From: Melieria omissa
Lineage: Eukaryota; Arthropoda; Insecta; Diptera; Ulidiidae
Assembly: GCA_963971225.1 (NCBI GenBank)
Contig: OZ020267.1
Location: 123,187,891 to 123,251,890 of the forward strand
Length of the DNA: 64,000 nt
Direction: 5' to 3'
Under the pieces are notes generated by a model. The model was not told the origin of the DNA. It worked only from the letters and a program-made list of their open reading frames with translations, and did not search any database. Made by a program: the position numbers and the translations under genes. Position 1 is the first letter of the stretch. Each line of letters starts with the position of its first letter. This document shows positions 23,660 through 36,073 of the stretch, one piece after another.

Positions 23660-24413
23660 ATGCACGAAAAATCTCGGGATTGACAAAATTTGATCCCGGA
23701 ATCGAAACATAAAAATTACTTACTTTTCTAACTCAGTCTCATTTATTACAAAAAATAAATTGTACACTACCTGTGATAATTGAATAAGTTTCAATGCAAC
23801 AAAAGCTCTGTGTGTGTATGGATACTTTGTACAAATTTGCAGAAACTAGCTCTGTTTGGGTACTTTTCCCATAAAAATTTGCTTGTAGATAAAACAAGAA
23901 AAAATAGAACCATTCAACAAAATAAACAAGAAGAAATTTGTAAAAACTTGCAAATTCAACTCTTGGATTACACTAGTCGAACTTGTCACAATACACAGTC
24001 AAAATGGTGCAAATAAGAGGGTTTACGAAAGAAACAGCTGATATAAAAGATTTATTTGAGATTTAAAGCTATAGGAAAACTTCAGTTTTTGATATTACTC
24101 ACACTGGATTTGACTTATTTTATTTTGCCAATACTTCCAAATAGTATATGAAGATTTGCATACGATTTCACTTATTATAATTGAACTAGATAGATGATTT
24201 TTATCAGCAGGCTTACCAGGTAGTGTGGCAATTAAATGCATTTTTATGTTATTAATTTTATGTTATTTGCTTATTTGATTGAAAAATACTTCTGATTTAG
24301 TTTTTCAAAATAATATCAATGTCAATTACGCAAAAATCTCGGTATCCTGGAGTTGCGATTTTCAGTCCCGAAAATTCCGGAATTGTAAAACTGCTCCGGA
24401 ATTGCAATCCCTA
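23660..24413. mobile_element. Second hAT-like CCCGGGATT element (diverged)
   Basis: The right end (CCGAAAATTCCGGAATTG ... GGAATTGCAATCCCTA) and the left region (ATCTCGGGATTGAC, TTTGATCCCGGAATCG) share the subterminal motifs of the element at 2435-3443. The left boundary and TSD are no longer clear, so this is an older or damaged copy. No coding content. Confidence 0.5.
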
Positions 24414-24645
24414 ATATCTATCGTTATCTATACACATTTTTCATTTTAATTAATTTATTCAATTATGATTGTACAGTTTAAGACCAAAAGGTCTTTTAAC
24501 AGTACATCAACATAGACTTAAGACTATTACAACTTATATAAAAAAAGAGAGTAAAGATATAATAGAAATTTGGAATAGAATAGAGGGAGGAAAAGATGTG
24601 AGAAAAGAAAAGATTCCTAGATGTTTTGCTCATACAAGTTAAATA

Positions 24646-25944
24646 AAGGCTGTCCACACCAAAATTTGGTCACTAAAAAACACCCCTGTGCCTCATGTTA
24701 CGACTTATTTTTCATAAACATTTTCAAATCTAAACATGCGATGATTCAAATGTAAGTTCTCCATTAAAATTATTTTCATTAAGTTCTTTGATTCTTTTAA
24801 AATGGTAAGCCAATTGGAGAAGCGAAAATTGATTTTACACGAATTTATTTCGAACAGACAACATAGCGCACGAAAAATTGCAAAAAAACGTAATTTCGCA
24901 CCATCTACGGTGATAAATGTTTTAAAAAACTTCAATAATCGTTTGTGCTTAGATCCTAAAAAAGGAAGTGGTAGAAACAATAACCAAAGCGATATTCGCA
25001 GCGCAAAAAAAGTGAAGCAAGAGTTTAAAAAGGATCCAAGGATATCCACTCGTGCAGTAGCAAAAAAAATTCGCATGTCGAAATCATTTGTACAAAAAGT
25101 AAAAGAAAAAGAAGGTTTGAAAACTTATAAAGCTCAAGTGGTGCCCGATCGTAACGCCAAACAAAATTTGACAGCAAAACAGCGATGCAGAAAACTTTAT
25201 GAAACACAATTGACCAAATTTAAATGTGTTGTAATGGCTGATGAAACTTACTGTTTTAAGAATTTTAAATATATCCCGGGACAAGAGTTTTACACTGCAG
25301 AATCACGACAAGATGCACCTGATGACGTAAAAATAAAAAAACGTTCCAAATTTCCACAAAAACTGATGGTTTGGCAAGCGATTTGCTCCTGTGGTAGGAA
25401 AACGGATCCTTTCGTTACATCGGGCACAATAAATGCAGAAATTCACAAAAAGGAGTGCTTGGAAAAGCGTATTCTGCCTTTTATAAAAAGCCATAATGTG
25501 GGTACTCTGTTTTGACCCGACCTCGCTAGTTGTCACTATGCTTGAGACGTCCTAAAGTGGTATAAGGACAATAGAGTGTTTTTCGTTGCTCGCGACAGCA
25601 ATCCTCCCAATAGCCCGGAGCTGCGACCAATAGAGAATTATTGGTCTATTGTTAAGAGAATCTTAAAAAGCACACGTGGCTCCATCAATACAGAAAAAGT
25701 GTTCCGTTCGAAATGGTTGTGGGCGTCAAAAAAGGTCACGCAGGACCTCGTGCAAAAAATGATGGGAACAGTTCGGCAAAAAGTGCGCCTGGTAGCATAC
25801 GAAAAATAGCATATTAAAACGTATGTTATATAACATTTCTTTAAAGTATCTAGTTACAAATACAACAAATTTTTTTAGAAAAATATCATTGTTTTTTATT
25901 TTATATACATTTTAATGTGACCAAATTTTGGTGTGGACAGCCTT
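24646..25944 (+). mobile_element. Tc1/mariner element of DD37E type, nearly full length
   Basis: The two 28-bp TIRs are perfect inverted copies, beginning AAGGCTGTCCACACCAAAAT (24646-24673 and 25917-25944). TA flanks both sides (24644-24645 and 25945-25946). The 1299-bp length is normal for the superfamily. One transposase frame fills the interior. The perfect TIRs suggest a fairly recent insertion, into a LINE fragment. Confidence 0.95.
24802..25809 (+). pseudogene. DD37E mariner transposase with two in-frame stops
   Basis: A 335-codon frame is intact apart from two TGA stops, at codon 238 (25513-25515) and codon 248 (25543-25545). The N-terminus has helix-turn-helix segments (ARKIAKKRNFAPSTVINVLK and STRAVAKKIRMSKSFVQKVK). 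Catalytic residues are D147 (VVMADETY), D240 (PDLASCHYA) and E278 (ELRPIENYW). There are 37 residues between the second D and the E, which defines the DD37E group known from mosquitoes. The first stop sits where the family has a Trp just before PDLA. No frameshifts were seen. The product would be truncated before the second catalytic Asp. Confidence 0.92.
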
Positions 25945-26470
25945 TACCTCAGCCAAGCTCGCTAAAATGTTTAAGAATTCGTTTTCTATAGTTGCTTCCT
26001 CTCGGGCATTGAGTTCCCGAGTCTCACAGCGTTAATAAAGAACAACCTGGATGAGGTCAGGGAAGTGTATTGAAACTATTTTACCGGGAATTCTAATGTT
26101 GTCCAATATTCTTTTCATAGCAGTGGAGAGCAGCTTTGTTTTTTCTAAAGCCAGATTGTAGGAGCTGAAAGTAAGTTGTTCTCTCATACAAAGGTGGAAA
26201 TTTGCTAAGCCATCAAGGATACGCAAAATTGTGAAAGGTCGGCAATAAGCCTTTCTTATCACAGGCAATATAACAGCTCTTCTCCACGCTGCAGAAAACA
26301 CTCCACTAGAAAGATAATGTTTTATGACATGAGTAAAATAAATTATGGTAAATTGTAGCACAATTTTCAAAAACCTAAGCGAGATTCCATCATTCCCAAC
26401 TGCATTCGACTTAATATCCATAATAGTCGTAATTACATCACTGAGCCAGTGACACCCAAAAATTTAAAAC

Positions 26471-27021
26471 TCTTGTGACTACTGGCAGTAGACAAAAAAG
26501 TTTTATTTAGAGAGGCTGTGTTGCCTAATGAAATTGTCATTTAGGATATCAGGGTCAATATTGCACTCAGAACTTGTTTTCCCGCGAATGTTAATTTTTC
26601 AGGTTCCTCCATAAATCTTGGGATGAAATTCGTTATGTGAATTCGTTTGTGTGCGCGCACACACAATAAGCAGCCCAGCGAATTCACGCTGTGTACCACG
26701 TTTGACTAATTGCGGCACAATGGCTTTCTTATAAATACTCATTTGATTGGGTAGGAGTAGCCGACTGCAAAGTATCGATGACCCGTTTGTGTGATAATTA
26801 GTTCATTACAAGTGTCTATATAAGTGTATTGATATTTTGTATTTGTTTCTCATTACAGCGCGTAGCAAGTGCGAACGCCGAGCAGCTTATCAGTGGGATA
26901 GCCGGTTGCTGGCACAAACAGTAAACAAAGGCCAGCGCACTCGTATTTGCCGACTGTCAACGGCCGACCACCACTGTCGTCACCGCCAGCACAACGCGAC
27001 AACGACAGCAACAACGCTACA
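26471..27021 (+). promoter_or_regulatory. Upstream region / 5' UTR of the CD36-family gene
   Basis: TATATAAG at 26817-26824 is followed 35 bp on by an initiator-like TCATTAC (A at 26852), which would give a transcript with a 170-nt 5' UTR. The same spot also reads as a splice acceptor (TTTGTTTCTCATTACAG), so a remote 5'-UTR exon is an equally good reading. The 5' UTR from 26853 is GC-rich with many CAACG/CAGC repeats. Confidence 0.4.
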
Positions 27022-30000
27022 ATGCCGAAAAAGGGAAATAACTTGAAAGTGTGGCAGCAGGGCAACCGCAAATTGATTGTGGGTGTTTTCGGATTCTTCC
27101 TGGGCATATTCGGCATCCTGTGCGGCATGTTCTGGGAGCAGCTGTTCCAGTGCATTGTAGAGAAGGTAAATTGCACATCTGCGTTTGTGCATACGAAGGC
27201 TTTGATTAGTCTCAATGATTGCTCCAAATTAAACGCTCTGACTCGTGAGTCTAATAATAGCAATGCGTGAAATCGAATCGAATCACAGTCGGAAGCGCCG
27301 AAGAAGTTTAATTGTTTCTTCATTGGCGGACTAAAGCTAATGCAGTGTGTCAATTGATTGCTTTATTGCAGCAATAGTTGTTATTGCCAGTAGTGATGAA
27401 ACTATGACTTTGGGCTTAATTGATGTTACTGGCATAATTTGCCTTGTCTGCACTTTAATCGTTCATGCGGTGCCTACCTTGTTGACTGATTGTCGGCAAC
27501 AATTGATGCAATCATCGACTACGTTGGTTGCTTAATATTCGAAATCTTGGATTGACTGAATTAAATTGCTCTCTAAGCATAACAAACATACATACATACA
27601 AGATGCAAACAAGTGTGCTGTGATGCACGTGCAATGGCGCACGTGTGACTTTGAGTCTGCAATATTTTTAGAGATATGTAGTTATATGTAGATAGATATT
27701 AATTGACGTATTGCACACACAGTAAAGTGAGTAAATATAGACTCAATCGAGCATTCTCTGATTTGTTAGTGGAAACATCTACTTTATTTTTCTGATTTAG
27801 GATTAATTGATTTCAAAGCTATTTTTATATTATTTTCCTAAACAAAAATATGAAGCATGCTTCAAATCAAATATAATATAATTTATATTAATTTATATAT
27901 ACAATATATTATATATGAAATAGATATATTATCCATATATATTTATTTATTTATTTATTTATTTCAGTCTAACAACTTACAGACTAACAGAAGTAACAGA
28001 TAGAAAGATAACAATTCAAATTACCTAAGAAACTTGGAATTAGACAAAGTATTGCAAAAAACATTTTTAGATAGACCAAGATCAATATCCAAAGAATTTC
28101 AGAGATAATTATATTCCGTTAGTACTCTTGTCAAAGGAGCATTTCGAGCGTAGTTTGATTTACTCAAGCCAACATTAAAGTACTCGGTGCGCCGTACCGA
28201 TCTTGCTGGAATATTAAAGTTTATCCTTTCAAGAAGAGACGCGCAGTCAACGAGTCCATTAATGATACCAAACAGGAAACAGGAATATATAAAATAAAGA
28301 GGATATAAAAAAAATGGACCGGCCGATTTTCATAGGGTTTTTTTGTTGGATTTGCCTTGATTTAGTTCAGGTTTGTGCGAGAAAAAAACTCCCGAAAATC
28401 TATTGGGAAAGTCGGAAAATCCTTGCCATGTTTGACCGTAAATTCTGAAAATTTTCAGACGATAATTTTGAAACCATAAGTCACACATCAATTCAATTCA
28501 CTTCGAACTATACATACAAACCAAATCTTAATAATGGATTATCTTCGAAATTGTAAGGTACACAGCATTGAAATTTAGTATACCGACGTCCCATAGATAT
28601 GTCATTCTGCTGGTAAGATTTGATGGGCATTGAACAAGGGGCGTGGCACATTTTTTGTGACCCAAATATTTAGCTGAACTATAGTTCGCACAGCAATGCA
28701 ACTTAGTACGAACCTACCATTTTCTCCTTCAACATAGGGCATTGTGCGGATATTGAACAAGGGGGCGTGGCTCTGCCAATATAATTTAAATCTGGTTAGA
28801 GTGCAAAACATATCTTTACTAAAATTTAGCAGCAACATTGCTTATTTGACGGCCTCAAATGCGTTAATCAGTAGCTCTTCCTGTTTTTTTAGTTGGTTTT
28901 CTTCGTCAATTTGCGTCGCCATAGATTCGATTATAAAAATTAGATTCATTATGAAAAAAAAATGTGCGAGACGAAGTTCGCCGGGTCAGCTAGCTTATAT
29001 ATAATTTATAATTTATATTATCTTTGTTCAAATATTATTGTAAACAATATTTATAGGTAAAACGTTTAAAAATTTCGAATGATGTGCTTTCCGTTTTGGA
29101 AATCATATCTTTAGTAATGAAATTTTGTCTGGATTGTAAGGATGGGTAGGTTAGCCCTTGGGACCTATTGATATGCCCTTTAGAGTGTGGAAAACTTGTT
29201 TGTCAGTATGTGTGCGGTATAGGAGAACAACGCACAGGATTCTAATTTAATCAGTTGGTCTGATTCCAAATATATTATGAATATATATATGGTGTTCACA
29301 GTTCAGCGGTATCTAGCATGTTAAATTTCCCACTTGGCAATTTTCCCGAATTTTCCCATATGGTATCCCAATTGTGTTTGTTTTGTATGAAAAACATAGA
29401 TACCGGTAGTTTCAAAATTTGCCGCACTGCCGAGCATGTTTATTGAAATAGGCAAAAAACAAAGTCAAATTAATTTGTTGACACAATCGACGGAGCGAAT
29501 TTTTTTGAGTACTTTATGCTACTATCGGGACGATTTCTTTATTTGATGTTCAACGTTTGTTTGCCATTTGAGCGAGGCATTTTTATTTTGAAAAATTTTC
29601 CACAATTGTTTGAAAGATATACAATGGGGTGCTCACAGTTAGATCGTTTATTTTTAGGGAAAATTGCCCGAAATAAATTTTCCCGCAAACTGTGAATTCC
29701 ATAATAGTGTATTAATAACTTTCACCATATAATAGATTTCAGTTTTCAAGATCGATTTGATTGCAATTTCAGGAAATGGTACTACGTCCAAACTCTCGTG
29801 TCTATGACAACTGGAAACATCCGCCACTAGCTTTAAGTTTAGACATCTATTTATACAACTGGACCAATCCACAGGATTTCAAGAATCTGTCCACAAAACC
29901 CATTCTGAAGCAACTGGGGCCGTATCGCTTCACCGAGAAACCCGACAAAGTCGATATTCAATGGCACCCGAACAACGCCTCGTTGACATATCGCAAAAAG

Positions 30001-31561
30001 AGTGATTTTTATTTCGATGTGGCTGGCAGCGCAGGCAGTCTGGACGACACAGTCGTCACACTGAACGCGGTGGCGTTGGTGAGTTAATGAGAAACCATTT
30101 GCTGATTTGCACCCGTTTTAAATTTTTTCCGATTTGTTGTATTAGTCGGCCGCTGCCAAAGCTAAAAACTGGGATATAGTGCGCCGTAATATGGTGGACG
30201 TTGGTTTAAAGCTCTACGGCCAAGAGATGTCTGTGCAGAAGACGGTTGACGAAATATTGTTCACTGGCTACAGTGACGACATGATTGACATGGCGCGCGC
30301 CATGCCCATTTTCGGCAAGGATGTCGAGGTGCCGTTCGACAAATTCGGCTGGTTCTACACGGTGAGAAGGGGGCGTGGTCCAACAGCAGAATACCAATAT
30401 AAAATTGTTGTTTTTACTTGCAGCGGAATGGTAGCGCGGACCTCACTGGTGTATTCAATGTCTACACTGGTGCCGATGACATATCTAAGATCGGGCAAAT
30501 GCACAGCTGGAACTACAAGACACACAGCGGATTCTTTGACTCCCATTGCGGTCTCATAAACGGCTCGGCGGGCGAGTTTCAGCCGCCGCACTTGCAAGAG
30601 GGTGGTTCGGTGGCTCTCTTTACGCCGGACATGTGCCGGACGGTGCCGTTGGACTTTGTGGGAAAGGTGGACATTGAAGGCATACAGGGCTACAAATACA
30701 GCGGTGGGCAGCGCTCCGTGGACAATGGTAAAGCATTTGTGGAACTTGTTTTTGGAAGATTTCATGTGTGATTAAATGCTTTTGTGAGTAGGTTCAGTGT
30801 ATTCGGAGAATATGTGCTTCTGCGGCGGCCGTTGCGTGCCCTCTGGCGTCATGAACGTTTCGTCTTGTCGTTTCGGCTCGCCCGTCTTCATGTCCTATCC
30901 ACACTTCTATAATGCCGATCCGTATTATGTGAATCAAGTAGAGGGTTTAGCACCCAACCAGGCCGATCACGAGTTCTACATGATTCTGGAGCCAAAGGTT
31001 GGCGTGGCTCTAGAAGTGGCAGCGCGCTTTCAGGTCAACATGCTGGTGGAACCAATCGAATCAATAAGGTACTTATGCCGCTGTGTCTCCCGCAACCTGA
31101 CGGCTGTTTGACGCCCTCTTTCGTTTTGCAGCCTGTATGAGGGCATTCCCCGTGTGTTCTTCCCGCTCATCTGGTTCGAGCAAAAAGTGCGCATAACGCC
31201 GGAGCTGGCTGCCGACTTGAAAGTGCTGCCACTTGTGCTAATGGGCGGAGAGATTTTCGCCTGCATCTGTTTCGGCGTAGGACTGATACTCTTCTGCTGG
31301 TATCCGATTGAGCTGTTGTGGGCGCGTCACCGCTCGGTCCAACTGAAGCCAACACAAGCGGGCACTGGCAAGCACAAGCCCACACTGGTTGGCGGAGACC
31401 AGCTCAAGTCGAAGCTACCGGCGACCGGCGCTGAAAAGTCACCAGACAGTTCTCCGCTGCTGGAGGGCAGTGGGAAGTTGGCGAAAGTCGTGTCGAAATC
31501 GGAGACCAATGACAGTGTAGCCACAAGCACTACTGCCGTCAGTGATGCGTCTACTTTTTAG
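27022..31561 (+). CDS. CD36 / scavenger receptor class B family protein
   Basis: Six exons: 27022-27165, 29773-30078, 30146-30361, 30424-30727, 30792-31068 and 31132-31561. All introns are GT-AG and the joined frame is 558 residues. The start ATG (MPKKGNNLKVWQQG) has a good context. Two membrane segments bracket a large ectodomain: residues about 19-41 (LIVGVFGFFLGIFGILCG) and about 448-472 (LPLVLMGGEIFACICFGVGL). The ectodomain has family motifs YLYNWTNPQDF, LGPYRFTEK, GGSVALFTPDMCRT and the late cysteines (SHCG, DMC, MCFCGGRC, SSCRFG) in the usual order. The cytosolic tail of about 80 residues is long and Ser/Thr-rich. Known family role: cell-surface or vesicle receptor for lipids, lipoproteins or carotenoids. 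Which fly CD36 paralogue it matches I cannot tell; emp-like is a guess. Intron 1 (2.6 kb) is full of repeats. Confidence 0.93.
27945..28290 (-). mobile_element. Jockey-like LINE 3' end with (TAAA)n tail
   Basis: Minus-strand translation gives INGLVDCASLLERINFNIPA and SNYARNAPLTRVLTEYN, the typical C-terminal end of Jockey-type RTs. A 3' UTR follows, ending in (AATA)n (plus-strand TTTATTTATTTATTT near 27948-27965). It is 5'-truncated. Confidence 0.75.
28560..28993 (+). mobile_element. Helitron-like 3' fragment
   Basis: It shares TCCCATAGATATGTCATTCT, then GGGCATTGAACAAGGGGCGT, with the Helitron at 36074-37506. It ends GAAGTTCGCCGGGTCAGCTAG, a GC-rich potential hairpin followed by CTAG, as Helitron 3' ends do. 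The 5' limit is uncertain. It lies inside CD36 intron 1. Confidence 0.6.
29290..29700. mobile_element. Short-TIR element (low certainty)
   Basis: The left end GGTGTTCACAGTTCAGCGG and inverted right end GGAATTCACAGTTTGCGGG match imperfectly. AATTTTCCCG motifs recur in both orientations, and a third CTCACAGTT lies at 29632. The TSD is unclear. Confidence 0.4.
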
Positions 31562-33007
31562 ACATAGATAAACCCTGCCGGACGACAACTTTTGGCCGTC
31601 CCACAGTCGTTTTCAATATTTGCGAAAAAAAACATACGGATGGTGGATCTAAATTGCATTATTAGACATAGGACATAAGCCGGATATTGCCGTGTAGTTT
31701 CTAAGCATTTACACCGTAGCGAGTAGATTTTGTGCGCAGCAATGTCAAGTGCCAAATGGAGTAGATTTCCAGCGAACCCGGTGCAAAATACTCCAATACA
31801 TTAAATATAAACGCGGTGGGTGCATTCACATCCACGCATACACCTACATATATATAGCTATAAGAATACCGAGTACAGATTTTGTGTACGACACACACAA
31901 TATTGAGATCTAGGAACTAGGGATTAAAAAATAAAACAATCCGTTCATAGTCATAGTAATACATACGTACATATTAATACATACATACATATGGTGCGTA
32001 TAGTATGTGCCCGTCTATTTATGTGCATACAAATTCGGCGTCGATAGTCACGTGAATGCAGGATCTTTCCCAGGAATTAATGTTGACATTGTGAAAGTTT
32101 TCATAGATATGTGATATAACTATTATGTACATACAAAAATGTAGTACCTATATTTACAGCCAGCCCGTAAAGTGCGCCTTTATTTAGTTGTAATATACAT
32201 AAGTATCTACGTGTGTGTTAAAATTGTTTCTAAAATTGTCAACAATTTACAAACATTTACAAATTCCAATTTGCAGCATTGGAGTTAAAAAGTATTTATC
32301 TACTTTAATTAAAATCTTTTGTGAAGAGTTCCAGTATTTAATAAAATAAAGTTGTCTTATTGAAATGTGGAATGTATTTCTGAACCAAATTATATCAACA
32401 ATACATAATTTTGAAGATACAAAAACTCGTTTATGATATAAAAAAGGGTATCCATTGTCGCTGCGTAGTAAATTTGAGTCACTGAGGGTCTCAGATAGTC
32501 ACCTAGATTATCTGGCATGTGATTATTTTATCGACACTTTATTTTAAAACCTTCCAAAATCTTCTTTTGATAGCAACAAATCTGTCGTGCAAAACGTGAC
32601 GTTACAACGAAATCATTGAAATTTGTCTTGTAAATGATTTTTATTTTTTCAATCTTTACATAAAACAATGCAACAATTTTGTTCGTGTGTGTTTCGCCTA
32701 TGAGTTTGTTGGACATGTGGTTATTGAATTTAGTTGATTTCGGTTAGATTTGCAGATATATTGCACACTGCAAGTACCATATCATAATAATAATTTTAAT
32801 AAATACTAAAAAACTTTTTTAGTTATTTGCACAGAACCTTTGAGACCTCTGCGCACCATTCGGAGACTGCATAGTTCATAATTTGCCTCTTCAAAGTTGT
32901 TTCTTTTTCCATTACAAGTATTACTCAATGATACAACACACCCAGTGCCAACATATTTGCAAATACATATACATACATACATATATGTAAATGTCACTAA
33001 TTTTGAA
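31562..33007 (+). other. 3' UTR of the CD36-family gene and convergent intergenic DNA
   Basis: AATAAA signals lie at 31930-31935 and 32345-32350; the second is followed by GTTGTCTTATTG, a plausible cleavage context. The stretch also has CATA microsatellites (31955-31990, 32968-32985). The next gene converges on it from the minus strand. No further gene is seen. Confidence 0.6.
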
Positions 33008-34627
33008 TTAGTAAATCACTTTTCGCTTATTCCATTCAATGGCTATTTCCAGTAGATTTGTGCCCCGCATGAAATCCACAGCTACAATGTTTGCATGTTG
33101 GCCCAGTTCGTCACCATAGAGTTGCGACACGCGCCAGTTGACTTGATCAGCCATTTTGCGCAGTCCACCGTATTTGTCAAGCACCACGCCCCATGTGTCG
33201 GGCGTTAGCTCAGCCATATCTGCTACTGGGCGGCTGGAGAGACGTCTAAAAAACATATATTTTTTAAATCACTTACATCCATTTCATTTACTGTACCAAC
33301 GAAGGTACTTACGATATATCGAAGGAGTTGACAGTACGCAAGTGATTCTCCAATTTCAACCAGCTTTGTACATTTCCCCAACGCTGTTCCACTGAGCCGA
33401 AGAGCGTTTGTGGAAATTCCTGTACGACAGATCCTTTGTCGTAGGCCAGGATAACATTCTGACGACGCAGCCATATGTCATGTAGAGAGGCTCTCCATGT
33501 GGCCGACGGATGCACAATGAGGTCTCCAAATTGTTCTTGCAAGTAACGCACCAGCAAGCGATGAACACCCAGGTTTTTGCCAAAGCCTACGAGAGCAATT
33601 CGTAACAAGAGTGAATTTCCCTTGGCACGTGGCCAACTGCAAACTTACCGAAAGGAAACTCCTTTAGGCCAAAGATTACAATCTCATTTGTTTCCAGCAC
33701 AAAGTCCTTGACCTGTTCGATTATTTCGGATAGAGGAATCTGCCTAATGACGCCATGATTGATGAAAAACCTCTCCGCAGTATTGCGGTAATAGCCCACG
33801 CGTATGTCCAAATACCGGGCGCCGTGCATTAGCTGGCCCCGTATGTCGTCGTCCTGCGTCAGCGCGTACTTGGTGACAATGGTCTCGCGCAGAAGCGGGT
33901 CGAAATTGCGCCCATACGAGCCCGAATCGTGTGTACCGGGTATAAAAAGATCGCGCACTCGCAAACCGCCGACCACCGACCGTAGGTCGTGCATCCAGCG
34001 AGGAAACGCGCGCAGACAGGTGAAGGCCAGAATGTCGCCTGTGGCATTAATGTAGCTCGCCCAGTACCCATAGCAAGTTGTGTTCACGGTGACGCTACGT
34101 GACAGCTCGTAGTCAAAGGGCACACCGGTGGTGAACCACTGCGTGCTGACCGTGGGCTGAATAGCGGCCACAATGCTGTTGACGCCATTATTCGACGTCC
34201 AGTAGAGATGCTGTGGCGGTGGCGTTGGCGCAGTGCCGAAACCACTGCCACCCTCATTGCTCGGCACTCCGAACAAGCCCTCAGTGGTACTAGTGATTCC
34301 ATCTTGCGGTACGAAGCCACTGCCCTCTGCCGTGTCGAACGCCGCCAACGGTGTGCCTCTAGTCAGAGCGGCTCTCTCGAAGCTGTACGGCTGCTGGGTG
34401 GTCAGCAGCACGTGGTCATCGCTATGCGCTGGCGCATTCTTCCACGACACCTCTAGGAAACGCTTCTGTGCGCTTATCGTCAGCGACAAGCGCAGCCGTC
34501 GTGGCTGTTCCTCGGGCCAGACGGCGGACAAGTCCAAAATATCATCGGTGCCATACGAAGCTGCCGCACACGGATTGAAAGCTTGCAGCGTCAACACTGC
34601 AATGGCGATAAGTCGGACCACTGGCAT
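33008..34627 (-). CDS. Secreted PI-PLC X-domain protein, copy A (keeps both histidines)
   Basis: Three exons (34627-33649, 33586-33313, 33245-33008; splice phases 1 and 2) give 496 residues. A signal peptide (MPVVRLIAIAVLTLQAF) leads into a beta-rich N-terminal region (about 45-205), which has a Gly/Thr/Pro-rich insertion at about 95-165 that the sister copies lack. The X domain follows: LFIPGTHDSGSY (H233, D234), HGARYLDIRVG (R271) and FFINHGV (H291). These match the general-acid/base histidines and the Arg of bacterial and PLCXD-type enzymes, so this copy could cleave a phosphoinositide or GPI-type substrate outside the cell; that function is inferred. One oddity is IVIFG at G320, where the other three copies have Asp. 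It converges with the CD36-family gene. Confidence 0.9.
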
Positions 34628-36073
34628 GTTGCGGAGCGGACTACAATCACTTCAGGTTGTGAGCGTGGGTGGGAGTATAGCTTCCCTATTGCCCTTTGCT
34701 AGCTAACTAACGAGCTAAATTGCTAAATTAAATTTGATTTCGGTGCGCTCGGTTGTTTTTTAATGAGAAACACTTTAACGCGCTCGTTATTCACTTGAGA
34801 AACCGAAAGAGCTGAGCTGGCACGTAGTCGACGGCTTTCCAATGCACCTCGCAGCCAATCGACCGTTCGCGTCGAATGCTCAAAGTGTTCTAGTTTCCCG
34901 ATGCTTGAGCAGCATTGGCTTGGAGTGGTACCAATGGTCTGGGCGCTCGTGTTGTTGCAGCATGTACTACTATATTTGTACACTCGCAACATGAACAACA
35001 GAGAGAATCGCTGTGTCGGCGAATGAAGAGGCGATTCGCTTTCACGTGCGCTTATAAATCCTTGAACTGTGTCCTCAAATGAACACACGGAAACGACAGC
35101 AATTTTCTTGGAGCTGTTGTCAAAGTTGCCGATTCCGCTGCCAAATCAGCTATTTAGCTATTACAATGATCAGCGATTCGTGTGAAACCTCGCTTTACTT
35201 TGTATAAAAATGCTTGCTGCGATTGCAAGGAGAGCTGCTTTGCTGCATAAGGCAGAGGAAGCGCAAACAAGCTTCCACAATTAGTTGTACTTGGAATTGA
35301 CCCGCGCTAGGTACACAATGCGGGGTGTAGGGGCAAATTCACACGCAACCGTTTTTAATTTTTGCTTTTTCAGCTGATGATCGAAACAGACTCGGGCACC
35401 CCATATCTAACTAAATATTAGGGCAGCTGATTTGCCAATTTGTTATACAATGGTTCTCATTCTATACTGAGTTATTAATACGTCGCACAGTGTCGCGATC
35501 CCATATAAGCCGTGGCGAAAAATACTTAGCGTTGTCCTATCTCCGTGAAACTTGTTGAGATTGTTTTCGTGAGGGAAATTAAGGAACTTACAAAAAATCA
35601 TTAAAATTGGACCACTGCCACGCCCACCTCCCATACGAAAGGAACTGTAATATTGAAATAACTGGTTAACCCATTAGCGCCCAATGTTCCCATTTGGGAA
35701 CACTTACTTAAGAAATTCAAGTTTTGTTGACCGATTTCTGACTTCAGCTTTACGCCGCACTTTGAACAAATCACGTATTTTTAGTAGAGGCGTCACTAGA
35801 AAAATGCGAATAACAACCAAATAAGCACCTGAAAGCAAAAAATTACTTCGGATTATGTTAATACATACTTTTTGAGTAATTTACGGTTGAAACTAAAAAT
35901 GTGTTTGACTTTTTTAAACTGTTTTCCACCAAACTTTTTGTGCTTTGTTACAAGCAAAACGAAAAACGTAATTTTTCAATGTAACGGTATTTCACAGTTA
36001 TTTGAAAACACAAACCGAAAAATAGTACTACCATACAGGAAAAATTCCAAAGTTTTATCTATACTAATCTATA
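34628..36073. other. Upstream region of copy A and repeat debris
   Basis: The first 400 bp is GC-richer and probably holds the promoter of copy A; TTTATAAG on the minus strand near 35050 is a possible TATA box. Near 35668 TTAACCCATTAGCGCCCAAT resembles one end of a piggyBac-like element, with no partner end found. The part at 35440-35640 (CCACTGCCACGCCCACCTCC) resembles Helitron-type sequence. No gene is supported. Confidence 0.4.

Larger units (their letters stand above)
24425..26470 (-). mobile_element. Jockey-like LINE fragment, interrupted by a DD37E mariner
   Basis: To the right of the mariner (25947-26470), minus-strand translation gives IKSNAVGNDGISLRFLKIVL and SSGVFSAAWRRAVILPVIRK, a conserved early part of non-LTR reverse transcriptases, followed by LEKTKLLSTAMKRILDNIRI in a rearranged, stop-containing remainder. 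To the left (24425-24643) lies a minus-strand AT-rich segment ending CAATCATAATTGAATAAATT, consistent with the LINE 3' UTR. The mariner split an already dead LINE copy. Confidence 0.65.
27166..29772 (+). other. Intron 1 of the CD36-family gene, repeat-filled
   Basis: It begins GTAAAT and ends TTGCAATTTCAG. It contains an AT-rich block (27870-27960), a LINE 3' end (27945-28290), a Helitron-like segment (about 28560-28993) and an inverted-repeat element (about 29290-29700). I see no additional coding exon. Confidence 0.75.

Noticed and set aside
33804..34706. Long plus-strand ORFs over PLC-X copy A
   Set aside because: They are shadows of the GC-rich first exon on the other strand.
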